Positions 47,279-60,800 of a stretch of 64,000 nt of DNA are shown piece after piece (position 1 is the stretch's first letter; each line of letters starts with the position of its first letter). Location of the stretch: the NCBI RefSeq assembly GCF_048564905.1, contig NC_133021.1, positions 10,619,501-10,683,500 of the forward strand, given 5' to 3'. Made by a program: the position numbers and the translations under genes. The stretch comes from Vicugna pacos. Its lineage: Eukaryota; Chordata; Mammalia; Artiodactyla; Camelidae. The notes under the pieces are model-generated. The model was not told the origin of the DNA. It saw only the letters and a list, made by a program, of their open reading frames with translations, and ran no database searches.

Positions 47279-48897
47279 CTTCACCCCACCCCACACCTCG
47301 GGCTCTGCCTGTCCACCCTCTGGGCTTCACAGCCCCCCTTTTCCCCGGAACTTTCCAGCTCAGACTCCACAGACGCCTTGACTGCAGAGTGCCCTCAGTC
47401 AGGCTTGTAGACTTTCATGCCACGTTCACATGGTGTGCACTTCCACGTGGCAGGGCCCCGAGTCCAGTGGATGGGAAACAGCTCCAGGTCCTGCGGGTGC
47501 CAGGGGTGCTCCATCAGGCCCAGGGCAAGAGCACAGATGGAAACCCACAGAGCGTGATGCTAAGGACTCGAAAGCCTGAAGCCAAGCTAGCAGGGTGCGA
47601 GACAGAATGTTCTGCTCTCCTGTCTTGACAAATATAACTTCATACCAACAGAGAAAGCCAGTTTCAAATTTAGAATTCTTGGACTCCTTGGAGCTTTGCA
47701 GCAGAATGTGGTGATGCCAAGAGAGCTGGCCTCCAGCTGACAGCCTACCCCTCTCTCTTCCCACCCCCCTCCCACTGCAAGGACGTACCAACATGGACAC
47801 AATGCCCACGTTCCATCCACATCCCACCAGCAGCTGTCCCCGTGGCCTCAGGCTGTGGGGTGGTCCACCCTCAGGAGCACAGATCCAGGGATGGGGTCCA
47901 CTCGGGCCCTCAGCACCCACTGGCAGGAATCCTGGGGTCCTGGTAGCCTGAGCTGGTTTAGAACATTCTCTTGGGTCCGCAATTCCTCATTCCATGGAGA
48001 AAGGTACAGCTTCAAGAAAGGCTAAAGCACGAGGCCCTGGGCAGGGGACCCTCTTGTCCGTTCAAAGGGCAGGACTGTAAAAGCCAGTCAGTGAAGCGTG
48101 GAGTAACCAACACCCACCCTGGCCCTGAGCCTCCAGCTGCTTCTCTGTCCACACTCTGCCTGCCAGCCCACGAGCGCAGGCACAGTCAGGGTGATGTAGG
48201 AGCTCGAGGCCCCAGCACCCTCGGCTGGGCAGAACCCCAAGCACGATTCAGAATCAGCACTTTCAGATCCTTTCTCTCCAGGTGGAGACACGGGCCCCTG
48301 CAAGGGTGTCTGAAGCACTGGCCTGGGGGCAAACAAAAGTCTCAGAGCTGAAGTAAGAATGAGGGGAGAGATAGACAAGCACGTGAGTGTGGACAGAGAG
48401 CCAGCATCTGGGTTCCAGAACTTTCCAGCACCTCCAAGTGAGCAAATCAGTGCAGCAAGCCTTGAGCCCTCTTTGCAGAAATTCAGGATCTTCCAAGTTT
48501 TGTGAGTGACAAAGAGTTTGAAAATACAAAGAAATGACCAAACCCACTTGAGGAAAATATGTTTTCACCTGCTCTACTTATGACTTCAGAGGAACAGAAG
48601 TTTCCTTGCCTTTCCCAGCCTTTCCCTTCTATCTGTTGTTCTCACACCATAAGGACTCTGGAAACTCAACAGTCAGGGTCCAAAGCATCTGTATGACAAG
48701 AAGTGAGGCAGGGCCCAGTGTGGGGTGGGTGTGCTTCATGGGGAACAAGGGGATCCCAGGAGATGCTCCCTAATCTCCCATGCTTGCTGACTTTGAGTGA
48801 GACATTTAACACCAGAGCTTCTGAACTGCTTCTGGCAAATACATATTAAGATTTCTCTTCCAAAACATGGAAGGGGATTCTGATAGTTCATTTTCTG

Positions 48898-49376
48898 TGT
48901 CAACTTGCGTGGGCCAGAGGTTCCAGACATGTGGTCAAATATTCTTCTGGGTGTGTCCGTGAGGGTGTTTTTGGATAAGATTGACGTTTGAATCCATAGT
49001 CTGAGTAAAGCGGATTGCCATCCAATGAGGGTGGACCTCGTCTAATCAGTTGAAGGCCTGGATTATAGAACAAAAAGGCTGACCCTCCCACAAGTACAAG
49101 AGAACTCCTTCTGCCTGACTGATTGAGCCAGGATATTGGTCTCTTCCTGACTCTGGACTTGAACTGAAACACTAGCTTTTCTTGGGTCTCAAGCCTGTGA
49201 GCATTTGGACTGGACCCACACTGTTAGCTGTTCTGACTGTCCAACTTGTTGACTGTAGATCTTAGGACTTCTAAGTCTCCATGTTGCCTGAGCCAATTCC
49301 TTACCATAAATCTCTTCTCTCTGTATGTACAGATCCACCCTTCTGGTTCCACCTCCCTGAAGAACCCTGACTAACA
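48898..49376 (+). mobile_element. LTR-like old mammalian repeat, fossil
   Basis: The element runs from TGTCAACTTGCGTGGGCCAG to 'gaagaaccctgactaacaca', a TG...CA arrangement typical of an LTR. An 'ataaatctctt' polyadenylation-like block lies near its end, and the middle reads 'aatcagttgaaggcctggat'. I recall this family as an ancient mammalian LTR-type repeat but cannot name the subfamily. Confidence 0.55.
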
Positions 49377-49839
49377 CAGGAACTTAGTGAGACAAGAATG
49401 GGTGATGGGGAGCTGCCTTCTGCAGCAAAAGTTAGAGAGGAGGCTGGGGCCCTGGGCGCTCAGAGCTTTCCTTCCCTTCAGCCCCTGGCCCACTGTGGCT
49501 CCTGGCTGGAAGGGCGAAGGGATGGACTGTAATCTCCCAGGGAAACGGCAGGGGCCCAGCAGCAACTGGCAGCACAGCAGAAGTTCTCTGGACTCTGCTT
49601 CTCTCTGGCACTGTGCTGATTAGTTTTTTACTGTTTCTCAGGCTGGGAAAGGTGCGCCCCTTGTGATCAAGCTTAAAGTCTCGCTGGTGCTGAAGCAAGG
49701 GGAGATTTCTCAGAAGGAAGACAAAACCCACAAATATGTCACGGTGCTGGGGGCTCCAAGCGCCCTTCCACCCGGAAGCACCTAGAATCCATTATCCATC
49801 CCAGATGCCCGAAGGCTCCTCCCTGACAAGGAGGCTTAC

Positions 49840-50022
49840 CTTGGTACATGGCGGCGGAAATCGGCCAGCTGACGCCCAGGGCCTCGTCCTCTCGGAACGT
49901 ATCACAGAAGTCCCACAGCATGGCCAGGCCCAGGCCCTGGCGGTGGTACCTTCTCCTGAAAAACACGGTGTCGAAGATGGGCAGCAGGTAGCAGGCACCC
50001 GTGCCATCGCCACACAGGCTGC
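49840..50022 (-). CDS. FAM169B: FAM169B internal exon with GNAT-like motif
   Basis: The exon is 183 nt and encodes (G)SLCGDGTGACYLLPIFDTV followed by FFRRRYHRQGLGLAMLWDFC and a stretch ending AMYQ. The acceptor is TTTCCCTGCAG and the donor is GTAAG. It enters in phase 1 (G|GC for Gly) and leaves one G that joins TC of the next exon (Val). It matches the FAM169A block LPVLDTMFLRKKYRGKDFGLHMLEDF. The RRRYHRQGLGLAML stretch resembles motif A of GNAT acetyltransferases (around G-x-G); the equivalent FAM169A stretch reads KDFG. Acetyltransferase activity is inference only. The whole exon is open, with no disruption seen. Confidence 0.9.
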
Positions 50023-50964
50023 CTGCAGGGAAAGCAAGAGACACACGCTGTCCCCTGGGCTTGACTAACCGGCCAGGACCCTCCTTCTGGGCTGGGTCCC
50101 TGGTACCGCCTGGAAGCAGGGTTGGCTTCAGAAACTAAACCACCAAAGACAAGACAGCTGATCATTCCAAACCTGCAGTTCTCCAACTGACGGTCATCCC
50201 GTGTGTTCTGAATTGCTGCCCTCACTGCCGCTAGACTACTGCCCCCAAATGAAAAGCAAACCTGGTGATTGAGCAGAGCAAGGCCATCGGCACACCCAGG
50301 GTCCTCAGACCCCTCCCTTGCTGTGCACATTTCAGAGAGCCCTGAGGTCAATGAGGAGCATCTGGGTAACATCAAAGTTCTCCCTGAACCAGAGGATGTG
50401 GGCTGGGAGATGCAGCCCACACATCTCCAGGGCACGGACTTGTCCAGTAACCCTTAACAGGGGCTCACCATGTCCAATTGTGGCAAAGGACACTTACCCC
50501 CAGCAGACTAAGTCCTGTTTCCCATCGAAACATCAATGACCCTGCGACAGGAGAGCAGGAGAGGCGATAGTTGGCACCTTTCCCACTTTTCCAACCTGAA
50601 CTGAACTTCACTGCAAACAGTACCAACACCAGCACAGTTGCTGTTTCTGCAACTGGAATCTGACGCTGTAGCCATTCACCTCTGTTGTCACCCTAAGCAG
50701 AAAACCAATGCCACACAGACCCGACTACATCACCTTCCTCACTTCCCAACTGCCTGTGCCCTAGGTGCACTGGAGCCCAGGAAAAGAAATATGTCGTACA
50801 TTCAGTTCCTATTGGACGAGGTGGTATTTGTGCCCGCCAAGATTCAGAAGGTGAGTAATTTCCCAAAACAAATGAAAAATGATTCTGAGTCTGATCAGCC
50901 AGGCAGAACTGCAGATACATGCTACTGTCGTGAACTGTTTGCAAAAATGACCTATCACGCCATG

Positions 50965-51110
50965 AAAAGATATGGAGAAAGCTTACAGCATATGATTAAG
51001 TGAAAGAAGCCAATCTAAAAAGGCTACATACCATACAGTTAGAATTATGTGATATTCTGGAAGAGGCAAAACTGTGAAGGCAGTAAAAATATTAGTAAAA
51101 ATATCAGCTT
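50965..51110 (+). mobile_element. Old LINE-1 3' UTR fragment
   Basis: The order 'aagtgaaagaagccaatcta', 'aaaaggctacataccataca' and 'atattctggaagaggcaaaa' matches the old L1M 3' UTR. Confidence 0.65.
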
Positions 51111-51124
51111 GTACATGATCATCT

Positions 51125-51338
51125 TCACGTCGTGTCCTCTCATGGTTTTTCCTGTGTGTGCACCTCCTTGGTGACCTTCTGTGTGTCCAAATACCCTCTT
51201 CTTATAAGGACGCCAATCAGATAGGACTAGAGCTAACTCATCACCTCTTAGGCCTGTCTCCAATAAAGTCACATTCTGCGGTACTGGGGGTTTGGGCTTC
51301 AACATGGATTTTGAGGAGATACAATTCAGTCCGTAAGA
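51125..51338 (-). mobile_element. MLT1-type MaLR LTR fragment, fossil
   Basis: Antisense: 'cttcttataaggacgccaat', 'ggcctgtctccaataaagtc', 'tgcggtactgggggtttggg' and 'gatacaattcagtccgtaag'. Partial and degraded. Confidence 0.7.
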
Positions 51339-51647
51339 ATGTATTATCATTAACTAAAGTCCATCTGTTACCATAATTGATCCCCTTTACATATTTTGTC
51401 CTCCCCCTCCCCCCTCCCCTAGTAACCACTACTCTGTTCTCTGTATCTACCTGTTTGCTTTTGTTAGGTATGGTTTATTCATTTCTTTTGGTTCCTTGTC
51501 CCTTTTATATTCCACATAAAAGTGAAATGATACAGTATTTGTCTTTGTCCAGCTGACTTATTTCACTTAGTTAGCATAATACCCTCAATGTTTATCCACA
51601 CTGTCACAAATGGTAAGTTTTCATCTTTTTATGGCTGAAGAGCATTC

Positions 51648-51652
<5 letters not shown>

Positions 51653-51705
<53 letters not shown>
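51653..51705. repeat. (TG)26 microsatellite
   Basis: An uninterrupted TG run of about 53 bases lies at the place where L1 has a short TGTGTATA motif. Confidence 0.95.
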
Positions 51706-51706
<1 letters not shown>

Positions 51707-54700
51707 TACAAACATCCACATACATACACACCACATCTTCTCTATCCATTCATTCATCAATGGGCACTTAGGTTGTTTCCATATTTTGGTTAGTGTGCAC
51801 AATGCTGTGATGAACATAGGGGTGCATGTATCTTTTTGAATTAGTCTTTTTCATTCTTTGGATAAATAACCAGAAGTTGGATTCTTGAATCATCTGGCAG
51901 CTCTATTCTTAATTTTTTGAGGAAACGCCATACTGTTTTTCACAGTGGCTGCAACAATTTACATTCCTACTAACAGTGTCCGGGACCATATGAAGGGTCT
52001 CTGTGCTCCCCCTTCTCCACATCCTTGCCAACACTTGTTATTTATTGCCTTTTTGATAAGAGCTATTCTAACAGGCATGAGGGGGTATCTCACTGTGGTT
52101 TTGACTTGCATTTCCCTGATAACTGGTGATGTCAAACATCTTTCCAAGTATTTGCTGGCCATCTGTATGTCTTCTTCAGAAAAATGTCTATTCAGATCCT
52201 CTGCCCATTTTTTAATCAAGATGTTCATTTTTTTGTTGTTGAGTTACATGAGTTCCTTATATATTTTGGATAGTAGCCCCTTATTATATGTATCATCTGC
52301 AAGTATCTTCTCATTTGGTAGGCTGCCTTTTCATTTTGTTGATCATCTACTTTGCTGTGAAGAAGCTTTTGAGTTTGATGCAGTTTATTTTTGCTTTTGT
52401 TTCTCTTGCCTGAGGAGACATATCTAGAAAGATATTGCTAAGACCAATGTCAAAGAGCATACTGCCTGTTTTTTTCTAGGATTTTTCCTAGAAAATTGTT
52501 TTTCTTTTTTCCTAGAATTTTTTTTTTCTTTTTCCCTAGGATGGTTTCAGGGCTTTCATTCAAGTCTTAAATTCATTTTGAGTTAATTTTTGTCTATGAT
52601 GTGAGATAGTGGTCTACTTTCATTTTTTTGCCTGTGGCTGTCCAGTTTCCTCAACTGGACATTTACTGAAGAGTGTACCTTTTCCCCATTGTATGTTCTT
52701 AGCTCTTCTGTTGTAAATTAATAGTCCATAAATGTGTGGGTTTATGTCTGGATTCCCAATTCCATGCCATTGATCTATGTACATTTTTTCCTGCAAATAC
52801 TGTGCTGTTTTCATTACTATAGCTTTGTAGAAGAGTGTGAAATAAGGGAGTGTGGTATCTCCTACTTCGTTCTTTTTTCTCAGGATTGCTTTGGCTATTT
52901 GAAGTCTTTTGTGGTTCCATATAAATTCTAGATATTTTTGTTTAACTTCTGTGAAAAAACATCCTTTGGATTTTGATACAGATTACATTAAATCTGTAGA
53001 TTGCTTTAGCTAATATCAACATTTTAACAATGTTAATTCTTCCAATTCGTGAACACAGACTACCTTCCCATTACTTGTGTCCGCTTCCATCTCTTTCAAC
53101 CCCACCTTACAGTTTTCCATGCATGGGTCTTCCACCTCCTTATTAAATGTGTTCCTAGGCATTTTATTCTGTTTGTTACAATTGTAAATGGGATTGTTTT
53201 CTTAATTTCTCTTTCTGCTAGCTCACCGTTAGCAAATAAAACCACAGCACATTTTTGTATGTTGATTTTATACCTTGCAACTTTACCGTATATTTTTTAT
53301 TATTGCTAATAGTTCTTGGTGGACTTTTTAGGGTTTTCTATATATAAAATCATGTCATCTGAAAATAGTGACAGTTTTATATCTTCCTTTCCAATCTGAA
53401 TGCCTTTTATTTCCTTTTTCTTGCCTAATTACCCTGGCGAGGACTTGCAATACTATGTTAAGAGAGGTGAGAGTCAGTGCCCCTGTCTTGTTCCTGATTT
53501 AAGAGGAGTAGCTTTTAGTTTTTCATGACTGAGTATGACGTTAGCTGTGAGTTTATCATATATGGCCTTTATCATGTTGAGATATGTTCCCTCTTCTATC
53601 ACTTTATTGAGAATTTTTATCATGTGGGTGTTGAATCTTGTCAAATGCTTTTTCTGCATCTACTGAGGTGATCATATTGTTTTTATCCTTCATTTTGCTA
53701 ATGTGCTGTATTACGCTGACTGATTTGCATACGTTGAAACATCCTTACATCTCTGGAATGCATCCCACTGCATCATGGTGTATGAACCTTTAAATGTATT
53801 GTTGGATTTCATTTGCTAGTATTTTGTTGAGGATTTTTGCAACTAAGTCCCAGAGATATTGGCCTATAAGTTGTGTTTGTGTGTGTGTGTGTTGTCTTTG
53901 TCTGACTTTTGTATCAGGGTGATGCTGTCCTCACAAAATGAGTTAGAAAGCATTCCCTTCTGTTACACTTTTTGGAAGAGTTTGGGAAGGACAAGCATTA
54001 ACTCTTTGAATATTTGGTAGAACTCACCTGTGAAGTTGTCTCGTCCTGAACTTTTGTTTTTTGGGGGCTTCTTGACTACTGCTTCAATCTCTGTACTAGC
54101 GATCAGTCTATTCAGATTTCCTATTTCTTCATGATTCAGTCTTGGACAGTTGTACAACTGAAAGAATTTGTCCATTTCTTCTAGGTTATCCAATTTGTTG
54201 GCATATAGCTGCTCATAATACTGTCTTATAATCCTTGGTAACTGTTTTCATTTCTCCCCTTTCATTTCTGATTTTATTCATCAGAGGCCTTCTCTCTTTT
54301 TTTCTGAGAGTGTAGCTAATGGTTTGTCAATTTTGTTTACCTTTTCAAAAACCCAGCACTTAGTTTCATTGATCTTTTTCTGTTGTCTTTTTAGTTTCTA
54401 TTTCCTTAATTCCTACTCTGATCTTTATCATTTCCTTCCTTCTGCTGACTCTGGGCTTTGTTTCTTCTTTTTCTAGCTCCTTGCAGATGTAAGTTTAGAC
54501 TTCACTTGAGAGTTTTCTTGTTTCTTGAGATAGGACTGTTTTGCTATAAACTCCCCTCTCGGTACCACTCTTTCTGCATCCTATAAATTTTGACATGTCA
54601 TCTTTTCATTTTTATTTGTCTTCAGGTAATTTGTAAATTTTGCATTTGATTTCTTTGTTGCCCCAGTAGCTGTTCAGCCTCCACATATCTGTGATGTTTC

Positions 54701-55065
54701 CAGATTTCTTTTTGCAGTTGATTTTGAGTTTCATAACCTTGTGATCAGAAAAGGTGCTCGATATGAATTTAATCCTCTTAAATTTACTGAGACTTGCTTT
54801 GTGTCCTAATGTATGGCCTATCCTCGAGAAAGCTCCATGTGCACTTGAGAAGAATGTGTATTCTGCTGCATTTGGAAGGAATGTTCTATACACATCTACC
54901 AAATCCATCTGGTCTAAAGTTTGACTTAAGTCCACAGTTTCCTTGTTGATGTTTTGTCTGGATAATCTAGTCATTGATGTAAGAGGGATGTTAAAGTTAT
55001 TGTTGTGTTGCTGTCAAGTTCTCCTTTTAGGTCTATTTATAATTGCTTTATATATTTTGGTGTGA

Positions 55066-55262
55066 CTGTGTTAAATATATATATATAAGTAAATAAATAT
55101 ATTTTATTTATATATATATATATCACTGTTATGTCTTCTAAATTGTCCCCTTTATTATTATATACTATTATAGATATATAATATATATAATTACTATAAT
55201 ATATAATATATAATTATTATATATTATATATACTATATTATTATTATATATTATATATAATA
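55066..55262. repeat. AT-rich palindromic tract within LINE-1
   Basis: About 200 bases are almost only A and T, with many TATATA/ATAATATA units. It splits the endonuclease part of the L1 ORF2. It is probably a local expansion. Confidence 0.8.
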
Positions 55263-57819
55263 TACTGTCCATTTATGTCTCATTATTACTTTTGGCTTTA
55301 AGTCTATTTTGTGTGATATGAGTAAGGCTACACCCACTTTCTTTTGGCTGCCATTTGATTGGAGTATCACCTTCCATTTCTTCACTCTCAGCCTACATTT
55401 GTCTTTAGAGCTGAGGTAAGCCTCTTGGAGTCTCCTGGAGCACATGGCTGGTTCTTATTTTTCAATCCATTCCAGCCACCCTGTGTCTCTTGATTGGTGA
55501 ATTCACCCCATTTACATTTAGGGTGATTATTGATAAGTGAGGACTTAGTGCTGCCATTTTATCTTCTGTTTTCTGGTTTCTCTACATCACTGTTGTTTCT
55601 TTTTCTTTGTGTTTTTGTCTGCCAGCTTGGTTTGGTTGGCTTCCTATGATGTTTTTCTCCATTTCCTCTTTTTTTCTGTTTCATGTCTCTGCTCTAGATT
55701 TATGTTTTGTAATTACTATGAGGTTTGTATAAAATGTCTCATAGATAAACCAGTCCTTTTTCCACTGATAACATCTTATCTTCATTTACCTATAAGGTTT
55801 CTGTCCTTTTCCTCTTTCCCTTTTGTGTTTTTGTCTCAAATTACCTCCTTTCATGTTGTAAGTCTGTTGCCAACTGAAGTACCTATGATTTTTTTTCTTC
55901 TCTTTCTACCCTTTAATCTTTATGCTATAATAAAGCATTTAAAATCTATTTGGATAAAGAGCTACAATTTTCTGATTCTGTCTATTTATCACCTTACTCA
56001 AAGTTTAATGTACTTTTTCCTTTTTGTTGCTGGTAGAAGAGCTCCCTTCAGCATTTCTTTCAAGGCACATCTAGTGTTGATGAACTCCCTTGGTTTTTAT
56101 TTATCTAGGAAAGTCTTTATTTCTCTTTTATATCTGAATGATAATATTGCTGGATAAAGTATTCCTGGGTGACAGTTTTTATCTTTCAGTATCTTAAGAA
56201 TGTCATTCCACTCCCTCCTGGCCTGTAGAGTTTCTGCTGTGAAATTTGCTGATAGTCTAATGGGAGTTCCTTTGTAGGTTATTAGCCCTTTTTTCCCCTG
56301 GCTGCCTTTAAAATTCTTTGTCACTGACTTTTGACATTATGACATTTAATAATTTTACTTTTAACGTAATGTGTCTTGAAGAAAGTCTTTTCGCATGTAG
56401 GTAATTAGGTGTTCTCTTAGCTTCACAGACTCATATATCCTGTTCCTTCCATAGGCTTGAGAAGTTCTCAGCTATTATTTCTTTAAATAATCTCTCCACT
56501 CCCTTCTCCATTTCTTCTCCTGTGATACCCATGGCCCTAATGTAACCCTTCATCAAGAGTTGGACAGCACTCGTAGAATTTCCTCATTTTTATGTCCTAT
56601 TTTTCTTCCTTCTTCTACTTGCATCATTTCTAGATTTCTATCTTCAAGCTCATAAATTCCCTCTTCCATATGGTCTGATGTATTTCCAGGGCTTTCTAAT
56701 GCATTCCTCATCTCATTTATTGAGTTCTTCAGCTCCAGAATTTCTGTTTGATTATTTTTTAGAGTTTCTCTTTGGTAAAAGATTTCTTCTCCTCAATAAT
56801 TTTATTCCTGAGCTCACTAAACTGCCGTTCTGAGTTTTCTTATAGCTCAGTGGATTTCTTCATGAAGGCTATTTTGAATTCTATTAATAAGACTGCAATA
56901 TTCCTGACTTTAAATTTGGTTTCTGGAGAACTGTCATTTTCCCTTTATGGCATGATGTTACTTTGGTTCTTCATGATACTTGATGAGTTGTTCTTCTGCC
57001 AGCACATCTGAAGTAGCAAATATCTTTCTGCTTGATTCTAACAATGCAACAGGTTAGAAATTTGAGGTCTTTCTTTTGTTTTCTAGGAGGTGGCACTACA
57101 CTAGTTTCTGACTTTTCTTATCTGAGCTGCCTCTGACTATGTCTGAGTTGGCACTTTCTACTCTCCACCACATCTGTCAGAGTTGTGGACCTGTGTCCTT
57201 GTTACTGCTTCTTGTGCCTCCAGGGTCACTGGTGCCTTCCTGCTGCCAGTGTCACTGGCACTGCAGCCTGCTGCACTGGGATGGTGGGCTCTTCCCTGGA
57301 GTCCAGGATCCCTGGAGTCATAATCTCTGTTGCCGTGAGGGAGGGAGACGGGGACCAGGAGTTGCACAGGTGCCACTGCCATGTCCAGGGTTGTAAGGTT
57401 CACAGGCTCCACCACTGCGGGCAGGGGAGCAGGAGGCTGGAGTTGTGGGTGACCCAGCTGCTGGAGGATGAAGTCTCAGGCCTCACTGCCGCTGCCCCAG
57501 TTACCTGTGCCTGCAGGCACCACTGCGGCCAGGAGGCCGGAGACGAGTGAACTGCCTCCCCTGCTGCTATGTGTTCTCTGGGGCTGTGGGCTCAGCTTCC
57601 ATGACCAGAGAACCAGGCTGCTATTCCCTCAGTTCTGCCTCCCCTGTGTGTTCCAGTCCACCCACCTTTAAATGTACACATGTGTGGAATTCTCCAGCAT
57701 CCTGTGTGTTGAGCAGAGGCACCTTTGTTGAGTTGTGGACACTTTACTGGTTATAGACTGAAGGAGGGGACAAAGGGAGCTTTTCACTCTGCCATGTTGC
57801 TGATGCCACTAATACAACT

Positions 57820-60800
57820 GATTTTAAATAGGCCTAGATGTTGGATTTGGCAGACAAAGAACTCAAAACAGCTTTACAAATATGTTTAAAGAATTAAAAT
57901 AACTTTTTTAAGCACATGAAAAAATGCTCAATATCACTAATTATCAGAGAAATGCAAATTAAAACTACAATGAGGTATCACCTCACACCAGTCAGAATGG
58001 CCGTCATTCAAAAATCCACAAATGACAAATGCTGGAGAGGCTGTGGAGAAAGGGGAACCCTCCTACGCCGCTGGTGGGAATGCAGTTTGGTGCAGCCACT
58101 ATGGAAAACAGTGTGGAGATTCCTCAAAAGACTAGGAATAGACTTACCATATGACCCAGGAATCCCACTCCTGGGCTTGTATCCAGAAGGAAATCTACTT
58201 CAGGATGACACCTGCACCCCAATGTTCATAGCAGCACTATTTACAATAGCCAAAATATGGAAACAGCCTAAATGTCCATCAACAGGTGACTGGATAAAGA
58301 AGATGTGGTATATTTATACAATGGAATACTAGTCAGCCATAAAAACCGACAACATAATGCCATTTGCAGAAACATGGGTGCTTCTGGAGAATGCCATTCT
58401 AAGTGACGTAAGCCAGAAAGAGAAAGAAAAATACCATATGAGATTGCTCATATGTGGAATCTAAAAACCAAAACCAAACAAACAAACAAAAACAAAGCGT
58501 AAATACAGGACAGAAATAGACTCACAGACAGAGAATACAGACTTGTGGTTACCAGGGGGATGGAGAGTGGGAAGGGATAGACTGGGATTTCAAAATTGTA
58601 GACTAGATAAACAAGATTACACTATATAGCACAGGGAAATATACACAAAATGTTATGATAACTCACAGAGAAAAAAATGTGACAATGAGTGTGTATATGT
58701 CCATGAATGACTGAAAAATTGTGCTGAACACTGGAATTTGACACAACATTGTAAAATGATTATAAATCAATAAAAAATGTTAAAAAAAGAATTAAAATAA
58801 CTTTTTTTAAATAAAGGGAAATATATGCTTGATGAATAAACAGAGAATCTCAACAGAGAAATGGAAATTACACATAATAGAAAGTCTAGAGCTAAAAAGT
58901 GCAATAACTGAAAATTTTAAATACGCTCAACAACAGATTAGTGATGGCAGGTAACGTGAATACAGATCACTAGAAATGATCCAACCTAAGAAGAGAGAAA
59001 AATGTCTGAAGGAAAATGAACAAACTTCAGAGACTTGTAAGACAATATGAAGCACCCTGATACACATATGACTAGAAAAAGAAAGAAAATAGTCTAAAAG
59101 TTGTGAAGAAATAATGGCCAAAAAGTTCCCAGATTTGGTAGGAAACTTTAAAGATTCAAAAAGCTCAACAACCCCTCCAAAAAGATAAACAAAAATAAAA
59201 TCACTCCTAGACGCATCACAGTGAAGCTGCAAAAAAGCTAAAGAGAAAGTCTGGAAAGTCTTCATAGGAAAGTGACACATTATGTATGAGGAACAATAAC
59301 TCACTTGCTGACTTCTCACCAGAAACTATGAAAGCCAGAATGTGCTGGAACAACAGATTCAAAGCGCTGAAGGAAAAAAATTATCACTAATTACTCTCTA
59401 TCCAACTAAACAATCCTTCAAACATGAAAGTGAAATAAAACAAAGGTATTTTCAGTAAGCAAAACCTGAGAGAATTTGTTGCCAGCAACTCCACTACAAA
59501 AGCTGCTAGAGGAAGTACTTTAGCCTGAAGGGAAATGACACTGGATGGCAACTGGGATCTATTAAAAAAAAAAAAATTAATGGTAAATATTTTTAAATTA
59601 CATATTTTTCTTTTCTTAATACTTTTAAAAATATGACTACTTAATTAAAACTTATTAGTCAGTAGTGACAGATTTATAACAAATATGTCTAATATATAAA
59701 ATAGCACTTTGTAAATAAAATGATAGATACATAAAAATACACTATTTATTTTAAGGTTTCTATATTTTACCCTAAGTAATTCAATATTAACTCCAAGTTA
59801 ATAAGTTTAAGATGAGTATGTAATAGCTAGAGCAAGAACAAAAATAACGAGCTAGCAAACCAAGACAGAAATTAAAACGGAATACTAAAAAAATCTTAAA
59901 ACGAAAGAAGATAAGGTGGAACAGAGAAAAATTTTTCAAAGAGGAAAGACAAAACAAATTATAACAGAGATCTAAGTATAACCATACCTATAATGAAATG
60001 TAAATAGACTAACAGTCCAGTCAAAAGACAGAGATTTTTAAAAACTAGATTTAAAATCCAAGACCCAGTTGTATGCTGTCAACAAAATATATCTTTAAAT
60101 ATAAAGACATAAACAGACAAAAAGTAAAAAGCTAGGTAGAATATATTCTATGTAAACAGCAAAGTATAAGGCAATGAAATGGCTATATTAGTAACAGACA
60201 AAATAGGCATCTTATCAAGAAATATTGCTGGAGACAAGTGGGGGACACTTCAAAATGACAAAAAAAGTCAACACATCAGGCAAAAAGAGCAATTATAAAT
60301 TTGATGTAGCTAATAACAAAGCTTCACAATACAAAGTAAAAGCTGGTAAGACTAAAAAATGAAAGATGATCCATAATCATAGGGAAAGACTTTAACATAC
60401 ATCTCTCAGAAATTCACAGAATTAGACAAAAATATTAGTGAGAATATAGAAGAGCCAAGACACCATCAATCACCTTAACCTAACTGACATTTCCAAAACA
60501 TGAAACCCAACTCCTCCTGCAGAATATACACACTCTTTCAAGTCCATATGGAGTGTCTACCAAGATAAACCACATACTAGGCCATAAAACAACCCTCAAT
60601 AGTTTTCAAAATATTAAAATGTGACAGATTCTATTATCTTACTACAACAGAATTAGATTTGAAATCAACAAAAAATAAAACATCCAGAATAGCCCACAAA
60701 TATATCTGGAAATTTAAAATTTCTTTTAAAGAACTCATAGAAGTCACAAAGTGAATTGGAAAATATTTTGAACTGAATGATAATGAAAATTGGTAAATTA

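Larger units (their letters stand above)
46722..49839 (-). other. FAM169B: FAM169B intron, about 3.1 kb
   Basis: This intron runs from GTAAG below 49840 to CCCTCAG above 46721. It contains an MLT1-type LTR relic (46955-47278) and a second LTR-like repeat (48898-49376). The remainder is unique sequence in which I see no exon. Confidence 0.8.
51345..57800 (-). mobile_element. Nearly full-length ancient LINE-1, antisense in intron orientation of minus strand
   Basis: About 6.4 kb on the minus strand. ORF2 is recognisable in pieces from the 5' side: endonuclease start near 55445 (AYLSSKDKCRLRVKKWKV), endonuclease at 54974-54612 (SRIGHTLGHKASLSKFKRI), reverse transcriptase near 54193-53963 (SSGRDNFTGEFYQIFKEL) and 53659-53474 ([17 protein letters not shown]), and the C-terminus near 52228-51959. 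The ORF1-like region lies at about 57000-55700. The GC-rich block 57130-57600 looks like a 5' UTR. The reading frames are interrupted in many places, so it is inactive. It has the same orientation as FAM169B. Confidence 0.87.

Noticed and set aside
47426-47920. 164-codon minus-strand frame between two FAM169B exons
   Set aside because: No similarity to FAM169 proteins, and the spliced frame skips it; it is treated as intron.
49902-50435. 177-codon minus-strand frame overlapping the FAM169B exon
   Set aside because: It is a shadow in another frame; the real frame is set by FAM169 similarity and splice phases.
55609-56157. 182-codon plus-strand frame, hydrophobic
   Set aside because: It is the antisense of an L1 ORF1-like region; the hydrophobic look comes from T-rich antisense DNA.
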